Below are positions 1 to 5,460 of a stretch of DNA of 5,641 bases, piece after piece; position 1 is the stretch's first letter; every line of letters begins with the position of its first letter. The stretch lies in NCBI GenBank assembly GCA_947259475.1, contig CAMYLW010000136.1, positions 1-5,641 on the forward strand, read 5' to 3'. The notes below the pieces were generated by a model. That model was not told where the DNA came from and searched no databases. It was given only the letters and a program-made list of their open reading frames with translations. Position numbers and translations under genes: made by a program. Source of the DNA: Thermodesulfobacteriota bacterium. Lineage in GTDB: Bacteria; Desulfobacterota; Syntrophobacteria; BM002.

Positions 1-5
1 ATCAA

Positions 6-73
6 ATTTCGGATTGTAGATTTCGGATTTCGGAGTGAAAATTAAACTAAATCCGCATTCCGCATTCCAAAAT
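6..73. repeat. Imperfect inverted repeat of the atttcggatt/atccgcattcc type
   Basis: The left arm (6-30) matches the reverse complement of the right arm (49-73) at 19 of 25 positions, with an 18-nt spacer (31-48). Each arm is itself built from short tandem units: atttcgg recurs in the left arm, and tccgcat/ttccgcattcc in the right. This is directly visible. I have the impression that similar degenerate runs occur between genes in some deltaproteobacterial genomes, but I cannot verify this. The repeat lies upstream of the first gene, and reading the first gene from the GTG at 35 would translate part of it, which argues against that start. Confidence 0.6.
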
Positions 74-127
74 CAGCCCGATTCAGGTATGTTCTATGGC
101 CCGACATTTAATGGCGAGGAAAGATCA

Positions 128-649
128 ATGAGCAAACAAAGCCTTAGTCAGTCATCTCCTTCATCCATCTACGAAAAGATCGAGCAAGCCCACAACCTAT
201 TCGCAACTTGTGGCAGTTCGCTCATTGAAGATCCTCAAATTCATGCCCTCCTGAGAAAACTCCGAGATTGCATTGAAAATACTAACCAGAACATGGTGAC
301 CCTCGGAGTTGTTGCCGAATGTAAAAACTGCGAGGAAAGGGAAGGGGGAAGTTGTTGCGGATCCGGTATTGAGAACAAATATGACGTGGAACTCTTGCTT
401 GTAAACCTACTCCTGGAAGCCTCTTTGCGAGATCAGCAACCCAGCCAGAATAGCTGCTATTTTCTAGGGGAAAAGGGCTGTAAGCTCACGGCCCGCCATG
501 TCCTATGTGTTAACTATATATGCCAGAAATTACAGAAGAAGTTGGCCGGAGAACAACTAATATCATTGCAAACCTGTGCGGGAGAAGAACTGGATACGTT
601 ATTCATCCTCCATGAAGCCATCAAAAAGCGACTTAGGGCAAAGCCCTAA
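128..649 (+). CDS. YkgJ-like cysteine-cluster protein (putative metal/Fe-S binding)
   Basis: A 173-residue protein of unknown function rich in ordered cysteines. From the ATG at 128 the pattern is C65-x2-C68, C76-C77, C110, C118, then C127-x4-C132, with further Cys at 28, 48 and 150. The block 110-132 (C...GC-K-L-x2-R...LC-x2-Y-x-C) resembles the C-terminal half of the YkgJ family (annotated as zinc- or iron-chelating, sometimes Fe-S cluster, proteins), and the C-x2-C...CC block resembles its N-terminal half. No signal peptide or membrane segment is seen, so it is probably cytoplasmic. The start at 128 is chosen because GAGGAAAG (116-123) sits 7 nt upstream; a GTG at 35 or ATG at 89 would lengthen it, but these have poor ribosome sites and the 35 start runs through a repeat. 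The family match is by pattern only; the biochemical role is unknown. A methyltransferase gene follows after 44 nt, suggesting co-transcription. Confidence 0.72.
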   Translation: MSKQSLSQSSPSSIYEKIEQAHNLFATCGSSLIEDPQIHALLRKLRDCIENTNQNMVTLGVVAECKNCEEREGGSCCGSGIENKYDVELLLVNLLLEASLRDQQPSQNSCYFLGEKGCKLTARHVLCVNYICQKLQKKLAGEQLISLQTCAGEELDTLFILHEAIKKRLRAKP

Positions 650-693
650 GTGGAATACTGGAAGATTGGAATGATGGGCTGGTAGCATACTCT

Positions 694-1314
694 ATGGACA
701 ACCTCTGTTTGAGCAAGACCCTAGACTTCATCGCCAGATACTATGACAGTTGCAAAGTCGGTTATGTGGGTCATGAAGGGTACCGGAAATCCACAGATCT
801 AGCCAAATTCTGCAAATGCATAGATGAACTGGTGGCCCTTGGCTACATAGAGCCCCAGCATACCACTTTCCTTGACCTGGGATGCGCTGACGGCAGAGTG
901 AATGTGCTCATGAGCTATTTTGTCAAAAGCTCCGTGGGTATTGAGATCGACCCTGAGATCCTGGCTGAGTACAGGCAACGAAAAAAAGAACTCACCCTTG
1001 AGCTTCAACGTGAAAACTTGCTTCAACCACCTGATAATATAAGCCTTTTTAAAGGAAATTCCCTTAAAACTGACACCTATGACCTGATAGAAAACAGCAT
1101 CGGTGTTCGCTTTGAGAGGATTGACCTCTTCTACACCTACATAACACTTCACGATCTCTTTGCTGCCAAAATTGCTGAGGAGGGAAAACAAAAGGCACTG
1201 TATCTGGTCTATGGTTTCAACAGAATACTGCCACGCTACCAAGGGCTGGAAATTCTTATTCCTGATGTGGCATCGCAAGGAATAGTATCCCTTTATGGTA
1301 AGGGTGAGTCTTGA
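694..1314 (+). CDS. Class I SAM-dependent methyltransferase, substrate unknown
   Basis: A 206-residue soluble protein with a Rossmann-type SAM-binding signature. Motif I is D61-LGCADG-R68, preceded by a hydrophobic beta strand (TFL). Motif II is G82-IEID-86, whose acidic E84 would contact the SAM ribose. A GNS at 121-123 follows, then a strand 'IDLFYTYITL' at the motif IV position. The DLG.x.DGR...GIEID spacing recalls the small DOT1-like/generic class I methyltransferases of bacteria. No catalytic NPPY or other substrate-specific motif is present, so the substrate (protein, small molecule or RNA) cannot be assigned. Residues 1-55 (two predicted helices, with Cys20, Cys40 and Cys42) may form a substrate lid. 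The start ATG has only a weak purine-rich region upstream (ggctggtagc); coupling to the preceding Cys-cluster gene is possible. The antisense reading frame over 799-1329 is considered a shadow. Confidence 0.75.
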   Translation: MDNLCLSKTLDFIARYYDSCKVGYVGHEGYRKSTDLAKFCKCIDELVALGYIEPQHTTFLDLGCADGRVNVLMSYFVKSSVGIEIDPEILAEYRQRKKELTLELQRENLLQPPDNISLFKGNSLKTDTYDLIENSIGVRFERIDLFYTYITLHDLFAAKIAEEGKQKALYLVYGFNRILPRYQGLEILIPDVASQGIVSLYGKGES

Positions 1315-1323
1315 CTTGGTTCC

Positions 1324-1352
1324 TTGCAATCCCTCAATCTGCTACTTATCTT
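1324..1352 (+). promoter_or_regulatory. Weak candidate sigma70 promoter before the thioredoxin gene
   Basis: TTGCAA (1324-1329) and TATCTT (1347-1352) are 17 nt apart, each matching the -35 and -10 consensus at 4 of 6 positions. They lie in the 92-nt gap between the methyltransferase stop and the thioredoxin start. Matches this weak arise by chance often, so this is only a candidate. Confidence 0.2.
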
Positions 1353-1406
1353 ATGCTTTATTGGTTATGATCCTGCACGGTGAACATGAAACTAAGGTAG
1401 GCGACC

Positions 1407-1973
1407 ATGAGCATACTACGTTGGTTCCTCACCCTTATGCTGGCGTTGTCTCTGCTGGTGACCGGATCCTCCTGTGCAAGGGAGGAGAGTGAGGGACTGC
1501 AGGCCAAAAGCGCCTCCCCTTCATCTCAGCAGCAAAAACAGCTTCAGGTCAAATCGCTTGGTTTCAACGACGCTCTTGCCAAGGCCAAGAGTGAGGACAA
1601 ACCAACCTTCGTTGAATTCTACACAGATTGGTGCCCCTACTGCAAAAAGTTCCAACGCGAGACCATACGGAACCAGAAGGTGGCCGCAATGCTTGCGGAA
1701 AACTTCGCTTACGTGCGCTTCAATGCCGAAGACTCAAAAAATCGCGTCAAATTCGATGGCAAATCCTACTCCAATGTTGAGTTGACCCAGGCTTTTGGCA
1801 TCACATCATACCCCTCTCTCGTCTTCCTGAACTCTAAAAGTCAGCCCATAACCATGCTCTCCGGATTCGTGCCTCCCGATCAGTTCGCGATCGTTTTGGA
1901 TTACATCCATCGAAAGTGCTATGAAACTCAAATATCTTTCAGCGACTTCACCAAGCAAGGTAACTGCAACTAA
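1407..1973 (+). CDS. Exported thioredoxin-fold protein, probable lipoprotein
   Basis: A 188-residue protein with an N-terminal export signal (basic R5, hydrophobic 6-18) ending in V-T-G-S-S-C23. C23 is a plausible lipidation site, although Gly at -3 departs from the usual Leu/Val, so cleavage by signal peptidase I is an alternative. A Ser/Gln/Lys-rich linker (about 24-50) leads to a thioredoxin fold (about 51-170): the strand 'PTFVEFYTDW', redox motif W75-C76-P-Y-C79-K, and the cis-proline loop ITSYP136-S. This is the arrangement of the periplasmic thioredoxin-like families (SoxW/DsbD C-domain/Thioredoxin_7). Such proteins reduce or exchange disulfides in the envelope, for example in cytochrome c maturation or periplasmic repair; no neighbour identifies the partner here. 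Cys171 and Cys187 in the C-terminal tail are extra and could form a structural disulfide. The tail 'YETQISFSDF' resembles the Y..isF.eyl end of SoxW-like proteins. A modest AAGGTAG (1394-1400) precedes the ATG. Confidence 0.82.
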   Translation: MSILRWFLTLMLALSLLVTGSSCAREESEGLQAKSASPSSQQQKQLQVKSLGFNDALAKAKSEDKPTFVEFYTDWCPYCKKFQRETIRNQKVAAMLAENFAYVRFNAEDSKNRVKFDGKSYSNVELTQAFGITSYPSLVFLNSKSQPITMLSGFVPPDQFAIVLDYIHRKCYETQISFSDFTKQGNCN

Positions 1974-1987
1974 ACCATCTCAAGGTA

Positions 1988-2007
1988 ATAGGTTATAGGT
2001 CATAGGT
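1988..2007. repeat. Three copies of ATAGGT at 7-nt spacing
   Basis: ATAGGT occurs at 1988-1993, 1995-2000 and 2002-2007, with single-base separators, immediately after the thioredoxin gene. The 7-nt period is visible directly. It is too short and simple to be a CRISPR or transposon end. It may be a remnant of the same class of degenerate intergenic repeats seen at the left edge of the window, or an operator with tandem half-sites; neither is proven. Confidence 0.5.
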
Positions 2008-2057
2008 AAACGGCCTGCAATCTTCCCCGCACTCTAACGAGAACCGTCCTTAGCTTT

Positions 2058-2108
2058 AAAACTCCTCTTGCAAAGCGGAAGTTTTTGTAAGGAAAGGCAA
2101 AACCGCTT
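2058..2108 (+). promoter_or_regulatory. Two mutually exclusive potential RNA hairpins
   Basis: Hairpin A pairs AAAACT (2058-2063) with AGTTTT (2080-2085) and is followed by the remaining T and gtaagg. Hairpin B pairs AAGCGG (2073-2078) with CCGCTT (2103-2108), and stacks TTTTG (2083-2087) on CAAAA (2098-2102), with a 4-nt bulge and a 10-nt loop. The two share bases 2073-2087 and cannot both form, a layout like an attenuator or weak terminator. The best promoter candidate for pnt lies downstream of it, so it may instead serve the end of the thioredoxin transcript. Pairing was found by eye; stability was not computed. Confidence 0.25.
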
Positions 2109-2168
2109 GTGAAACTCTTAACTATCTGTAACTTCAAAGAAAAAACGTTCAGTGGACCAATTTAAGGG

Positions 2169-2197
2169 TTGACCGTTTCAAGAAATCCTACTATTTT
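2169..2197 (+). promoter_or_regulatory. Candidate sigma70 promoter of the pnt operon
   Basis: TTGACC (2169-2174, 5 of 6 to the -35 consensus) and TATTTT (2192-2197, 4 of 6 to the -10 consensus) are separated by the ideal 17 nt. This predicts a transcript start near 2204 and a leader of about 57 nt before the pntAA start. It is the best match in the intergenic region, but it was found by eye. Confidence 0.4.
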
Positions 2198-2260
2198 CAG
2201 AATTCGCTTTGATCTTCCACCAATTGTCACTACATTCAAAATACCTCTAGCAGAACAACA

Positions 2261-3415
2261 ATGTTAGTTGCTGTCCCGAAGGAAATTTATCCGGGTGAAA
2301 AACGAGTAGCGCTTATTCCCCAATCGCTTCCAGCCCTGACCAAGGCAGGGTTAGAAGTGGTAATTGAGGCAGGGGCCGGCGAGGGCATTAACAGCAAAGA
2401 CGCCGACTTCGAAGCCCAAGGCGCCCGGGTGGAACAAGATCGCCACCGCCTTCTTTCCCAGGCCGACATAGTCCTCATGGTTCGAGGGCCTGGATCTGAC
2501 CCTGATTTTCCTGCCGCCGACCTGGATGCGCTCAAGGAAGGCACCACTCTCATTTCTTTCACCGAACCTCTGGCCCAGCCAGAAATCATGAAAAAGCTGG
2601 CTGAGCGTAAGCTTACCGTCTTTTCTATGGAACTCATGCCTCGTACCACACGGGCACAAAGTATGGATGCGCTCAGTTCCATGGCCACCATAGCCGGATA
2701 CAAGGCGGTGCTGGCTGCGGCAGATGCCTCCCCCAAACTCTTTCCCATGTTCATGACAGCGGCTGGAACTATCACTCCCTCCCGTGTTTTTATACTTGGC
2801 GCTGGCGTGGCCGGACTACAGGCCATTGCCACTGCTCGCCGTTTGGGAGCGGTGGTGGAGGCTTTCGACATCCGCCCAGTGGTCAAGGAAGAAGTGGAAA
2901 GTCTTGGAGCCAAATTTGTTCAGCTGGAAATGGATGCCGACGAAGCCCAAGACTCAGGTGGCTATGCCACGGCCCAATCAGAGGACTTTTACCGGCGCCA
3001 GCAAGAACTCCTGGCCGAGCGCATCAAAAACTCCGATGTGGTCATCACCACTGCCGCAGTCCCGGGAAAAAAATCTCCTGTGCTCATTTCAGAGGAGGTG
3101 GTGGCTGGCATGCGACCAGGGTCGGTTATTGTGGATATCGCTGCCGACAAAGGCGGCAATTGTGCCGTGACCAAGCCCGGAGAAAAGATTGTTCATAAAG
3201 GCGTGATAGTAATCGGTCCATTGAATATTCCGGCAGAAGTTCCCGTTCATGCCAGTCAGATGTATGCCAAGAACATCTCAACTTTTCTGCTTCATATGGT
3301 CAAGGAGGGAAAGCTGAAATTGGATCTGGAGGATGAAATCACCAAAGGAGCTATGGTTGCTCACCAAGGCCAGGTGGTTCATGAAGCCGTTCTGGCTGCC
3401 CTCAAGGAGGCATAA
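2261..3415 (+). CDS. pntAA: NAD(P) transhydrogenase subunit alpha-1, NAD(H)-binding
   Basis: Peripheral domain I of the proton-translocating transhydrogenase, which binds NADH and passes hydride to NADP+ held by the beta subunit. The 384 residues equal the length of the R. rubrum alpha-1 subunit. The N-terminus M-L-V-A-V-P-K-E...EKRVALIP is the typical family start, fixing the ATG at 2261. The catalytic loop R128-x4-Q133-x2-D136 (within MPRTTRAQSMD) corresponds to R127/Q132/D135 of R. rubrum. The dinucleotide fold shows G180-A-G-V-A-G185 and the ribose-binding acid D203. The mobile loop carries G-G-Y235, matching Tyr235 of R. rubrum, then PGK (268-270), PGSVIVDIA (286-294) and GGNC (298-301). 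There is no membrane segment; the protein sits on the cytoplasmic face of the complex. First gene of a tight operon: pntAB begins 7 nt after its stop. Unlike its downstream partners, it has no recognisable Shine-Dalgarno sequence (agcagaacaacaATG). Confidence 0.97.
   Translation: MLVAVPKEIYPGEKRVALIPQSLPALTKAGLEVVIEAGAGEGINSKDADFEAQGARVEQDRHRLLSQADIVLMVRGPGSDPDFPAADLDALKEGTTLISFTEPLAQPEIMKKLAERKLTVFSMELMPRTTRAQSMDALSSMATIAGYKAVLAAADASPKLFPMFMTAAGTITPSRVFILGAGVAGLQAIATARRLGAVVEAFDIRPVVKEEVESLGAKFVQLEMDADEAQDSGGYATAQSEDFYRRQQELLAERIKNSDVVITTAAVPGKKSPVLISEEVVAGMRPGSVIVDIAADKGGNCAVTKPGEKIVHKGVIVIGPLNIPAEVPVHASQMYAKNISTFLLHMVKEGKLKLDLEDEITKGAMVAHQGQVVHEAVLAALKEA
3404..3410 (+). promoter_or_regulatory. 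Ribosome-binding site of pntAB
   Basis: AAGGAGG lies inside the last codons of pntAA, 12 nt before the ATG at 3423. It decides the pntAB start and excludes the upstream in-frame ATG at 3333, which would lie entirely within pntAA and has no family homology. Its position ties pntAB translation to ribosomes finishing pntAA. Confidence 0.75.
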
Positions 3416-3422
3416 TAATAAC

Positions 3423-3704
3423 ATGGAAGCTTTCATTATCTACATTACCGTCTTCGTTCTGGCCATTTTTGTAGGGTTCGAGGTAATCACCAAAGTACCT
3501 CCCACCTTACATACTCCTCTCATGTCAGGAGCCAATGCCATCAGTGGTATCACCGTGGTCGGGGCGATTGTGGCAGCGGGCTCCAAAGAATCTACCATCG
3601 CCGCTATCCTCGGCTGTATAGCTGTGGTCATGGCTACCATAAACTTGATGGGCGGCTTTCTGGTTACCAATCGGATGCTCCTGATGTTCAAGAAGAAAAA
3701 ATAA
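3423..3704 (+). CDS. pntAB: NAD(P) transhydrogenase subunit alpha-2, membrane
   Basis: A 93-residue integral membrane subunit equivalent to the C-terminal membrane part of E. coli PntA. Three transmembrane helices are visible: about 4-22, 38-55 and 58-82, with the lysine-rich tail KKKK on the cytoplasmic side. The family hallmark is P-P-T-L-H30-T-P-L-M-S-G followed by N38-A-I-S41-G, and G-G-F-x-V-T-N-R-M-L near the end. Together with the beta subunit it forms the proton-translocating domain II. At position 41 it has Ser, as in E. coli, rather than the channel histidine (His42) known in the Thermus thermophilus subunit; this matters because the beta subunit also lacks its usual channel histidine. 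The stop codon TAA overlaps the pntB ATG by one base (TAATG). Confidence 0.95.
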   Translation: MEAFIIYITVFVLAIFVGFEVITKVPPTLHTPLMSGANAISGITVVGAIVAAGSKESTIAAILGCIAVVMATINLMGGFLVTNRMLLMFKKKK

Positions 3705-5092
3705 TGGGAATTAGCCTGATCAACATAGTTTACCTGGTTGCCTCGGTTTGTTTCATTCTGGGTCTCAAAGGTCTGGTGTCACCGCGTACTGCACCTCGCG
3801 GTAACATGATTGGTGCCTTCGGCATGCTGCTTGCGGTGGTGGCCACCCTGCTGGACCAGCACATCGTCACCTTCCAACTCATAATTATCGGATTAGTGGT
3901 AGGCGGAGCCATAGGCACCTACCTGGCCCTCACCGTAGAGATGACCGCCATGCCCCAAATGGTCGCGGCTTTCAACGGCTTTGGCGGCGGCGCTTCTGCC
4001 CTGGTGGCCGCCACTGCTTTGCTCGCCCCGGGTGGTCTTACCAATGTACCACCAACCCAGCTTTATGTGGCCACTGCGGCAAGTGGTATCATCGGTGCCG
4101 CCACGTTCACCGGCAGCATGGTAGCCTGGGCCAAACTTCAGGGAGTGCTTCACTGGCAGCCCAAAAGCGATGTTTTACAGAAGACAATCAACGCAACCTT
4201 GTTCCTGGCAGCCTTGGCTTTGGGAGCACTCGTGGTAATTAACCCCACGGGCCACTGGGCCTATTGGTTGCTCGTCGCTGTGGCCTCGGTTCTCGGTGTG
4301 ACGCTCACTGTGCCAATCGGCGGCGCAGACATGCCGGTGGTCATCGCTTTGCTCAATTCTTACTCTGGTCTGGCAGCTTGCGCCACTGGATTTGTGCTCG
4401 GCAATAACGTGCTCATCATCGCCGGTTCTCTGGTTGGTGCCTCGGGACTGATCCTGACCAGCATCATGTGCAAGGCTATGAACAGGTCGCTGGCTCACGT
4501 GTTATTCGGCACCCTTGGGCCCACTGCAGAAACTGCCTCTGCTGATGAGGTGTACGGAGGCAAAGTCAAAAGTGCCAGCGCTGAAGAGGCGGCCATGATC
4601 TTTGAGACGGCACGTCTGGTCATAATAGTACCGGGGTATGGGATGGCTGTAGCCCAAGCGCAACATTCGGTGCGCGATCTGGCTAATCTCCTGCACGAGC
4701 GTGGCGCAGAGGTCCAATATGCCATCCATCCTGTGGCCGGCCGCATGCCCGGACACATGAACGTGCTGTTAGCTGAAGCTGACGTGCCCTATGATCAGCT
4801 TTTTGCTTTGGAAGACATTAACGATAGTTTCCCCGAGGCTGATATTGCCCTGGTCATTGGCGCCAATGACGTGGTCAACCCATCAGCGCGTGAGGACACA
4901 ACCAGTCCCATCTATGGCATGCCCATCCTCGATGTGGATAAGGCTCAAACAGTGATGATCATTAAGAGAAGTTTGAGCCCCGGATTTGCCGGCATCCCCA
5001 ACCCACTCTTTGCCGCACCCAACGCTCTCATGCTCTATGGTGACGGCAAGGAAATGGTGCGAGAGCTCACTGCCGCCTTGAGAGAACAGTAA
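3704..5092 (+). CDS. pntB: NAD(P) transhydrogenase subunit beta
   Basis: Membrane domain II plus NADP(H)-binding domain III of the transhydrogenase; 462 residues, the same length as E. coli PntB. Residues 1-265 form about nine transmembrane helices and include I-G-G-A-D209-M-P and L-L-N218-S-Y-S-G, matching D213 and N222 of E. coli, and F-T-G-S138. Position 91, His in E. coli, is Asn here (V-A-A-F-N91-G-F-G-G-G). After a linker (about 266-303), domain III shows the NADP-binding motif G311-Y-G-M-A-V-A-Q-A-Q320, the H-P-V-A-G-R-M-P-G-H-M-N loop (342-353), G-A-N-D389 (E. coli D392) and K421-R-S423, which binds the 2'-phosphate. In the lid loop G427-F428-A-G, Phe replaces the Tyr431 of E. coli. 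Translation starts at the TAATG overlap with pntAB, so coupling is expected. The complex uses inward proton flow to reduce NADP+ with NADH. Confidence 0.97.
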   Translation: MGISLINIVYLVASVCFILGLKGLVSPRTAPRGNMIGAFGMLLAVVATLLDQHIVTFQLIIIGLVVGGAIGTYLALTVEMTAMPQMVAAFNGFGGGASALVAATALLAPGGLTNVPPTQLYVATAASGIIGAATFTGSMVAWAKLQGVLHWQPKSDVLQKTINATLFLAALALGALVVINPTGHWAYWLLVAVASVLGVTLTVPIGGADMPVVIALLNSYSGLAACATGFVLGNNVLIIAGSLVGASGLILTSIMCKAMNRSLAHVLFGTLGPTAETASADEVYGGKVKSASAEEAAMIFETARLVIIVPGYGMAVAQAQHSVRDLANLLHERGAEVQYAIHPVAGRMPGHMNVLLAEADVPYDQLFALEDINDSFPEADIALVIGANDVVNPSAREDTTSPIYGMPILDVDKAQTVMIIKRSLSPGFAGIPNPLFAAPNALMLYGDGKEMVRELTAALREQ

Positions 5093-5173
5093 CTCCCTCC
5101 CTTTTTTGTCTTCCAGCTAAGTGTATTGTGAAATTTCATGGGCTGCCCTTTTCAACCTGTGTCAATATGAAAC

Positions 5174-5200
5174 CAGAAATCTGAGATCAGAAATTGTGAG
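5174..5200. repeat. Degenerate direct repeat, CAGAAAT type
   Basis: CAGAAATCTGAG (5174-5185) is followed by CAGAAATTGTGAG (5188-5200), a near-copy 14 nt downstream, with ATCTGAGAT at the join. In flavour it resembles the short repetitive tracts at the left edge and at 1988-2007. The function is unknown. Confidence 0.45.
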
Positions 5201-5401
5201 AGCCCCACTACTCCAACCATATAAAGTCACGTCTCTGCTTGTAAAACATGGGAACTTTATGGTATTGAAACTCATCAAGCTTCTCATCGGTTTTTGCACA
5301 AGGTCAATTCATTGACTTACCATCGCTCGATCCCCGTTCAGCATTCTATTCGGTGATGGAGTTGTTTCAGCCTAAGCAAAGAGTATCAACTGGATAGAGG
5401 T

Positions 5402-5421
5402 GGATCGCCTTGGTGCGGTCC
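5402..5421 (+). promoter_or_regulatory. Hairpin in the presumed leader of the transporter gene
   Basis: GGATCGC (5402-5408) pairs with GCGGTCC (5415-5421) over seven base pairs, one of them a G-T wobble, with a six-base loop. It ends 25 nt before the Shine-Dalgarno sequence (GGGAGG, 5447-5452). No T run follows, so it is not a terminator; it could stabilise the mRNA or bind a regulator. It does not overlap the ribosome-binding site. Confidence 0.35.
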
Positions 5422-5460
5422 CAGTAGCCAACCAATAAATTATAGAGGGAGGAACAACAG

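Larger units (their letters stand above)
1974..2260. other. Intergenic region between thioredoxin gene and pnt operon
   Basis: These 287 bases hold no convincing gene. They contain a short ataggt direct repeat (1988-2007), two overlapping potential hairpins (2058-2108) and a candidate promoter for the pnt operon (2169-2197). There is no clear Rho-independent terminator for the upstream gene: the only T run after a possible stem is gttttt at 2081-2086, and its stem is AT-rich. Confidence 0.7.
5093..5460. other. Long intergenic region before the amino-acid transporter gene
   Basis: These 368 bases have no convincing gene. A run of six T (5102-5107) follows the pntB stop, but there is no strong GC stem before it, so a terminator is not demonstrated. 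A degenerate direct repeat occurs at 5174-5200 and a hairpin at 5402-5421, close to the next gene. A TTGACT at 5312-5317 has no suitable -10 at 16-18 nt. The weak pair TTGTTT (5362-5367) and TATCAA (5384-5389), 16 nt apart, is not convincing. A promoter must exist here if the transporter is separately transcribed, but I cannot place it. Confidence 0.65.

Noticed and set aside
35..127. Longer start for the Cys-cluster protein (GTG at 35 or ATG at 89)
   Set aside because: The first 31 codons cross an intergenic repeat and lack a good ribosome site, while the ATG at 128 has GAGGAAAG 7 nt upstream.
799..1329. 176-codon open frame on the minus strand over the methyltransferase
   Set aside because: It overlaps a gene with clear SAM-binding motifs on the other strand, and its translation shows no recognisable domain.
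1295..1492. 65-codon frame bridging the methyltransferase and thioredoxin genes
   Set aside because: It overlaps both neighbours in another frame, and its translation resembles no family.
2287..2913. 208-codon open frame on the minus strand over pntAA
   Set aside because: It is Ser/Ala/Arg-rich and motif-free, as expected for the antisense of a conserved gene; pntAA homology is unambiguous.
3333..3422. Longer start for pntAB
   Set aside because: The extension lies within pntAA in another frame; AAGGAGG at 3404-3410 and family alignment support the ATG at 3423.
4495..4758. Two overlapping minus-strand frames over domain III of pntB
   Set aside because: They lie wholly within a strongly conserved coding region and show no motif.
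5093..5108. Rho-independent terminator after pntB
   Set aside because: There is a T run at 5102-5107, but no convincing GC-rich stem directly before it.
5121..5315. 64-codon frame in the gap after pntB
   Set aside because: It starts at a non-ATG codon without a ribosome site and runs through the CAGAAAT repeat, so it is probably fortuitous.
5401..5416. Sigma54 promoter (TGGATC...GGTGC) before the transporter gene
   Set aside because: The GG-to-GC spacing is 11 nt, not the required 10, and the -12 element is poor.
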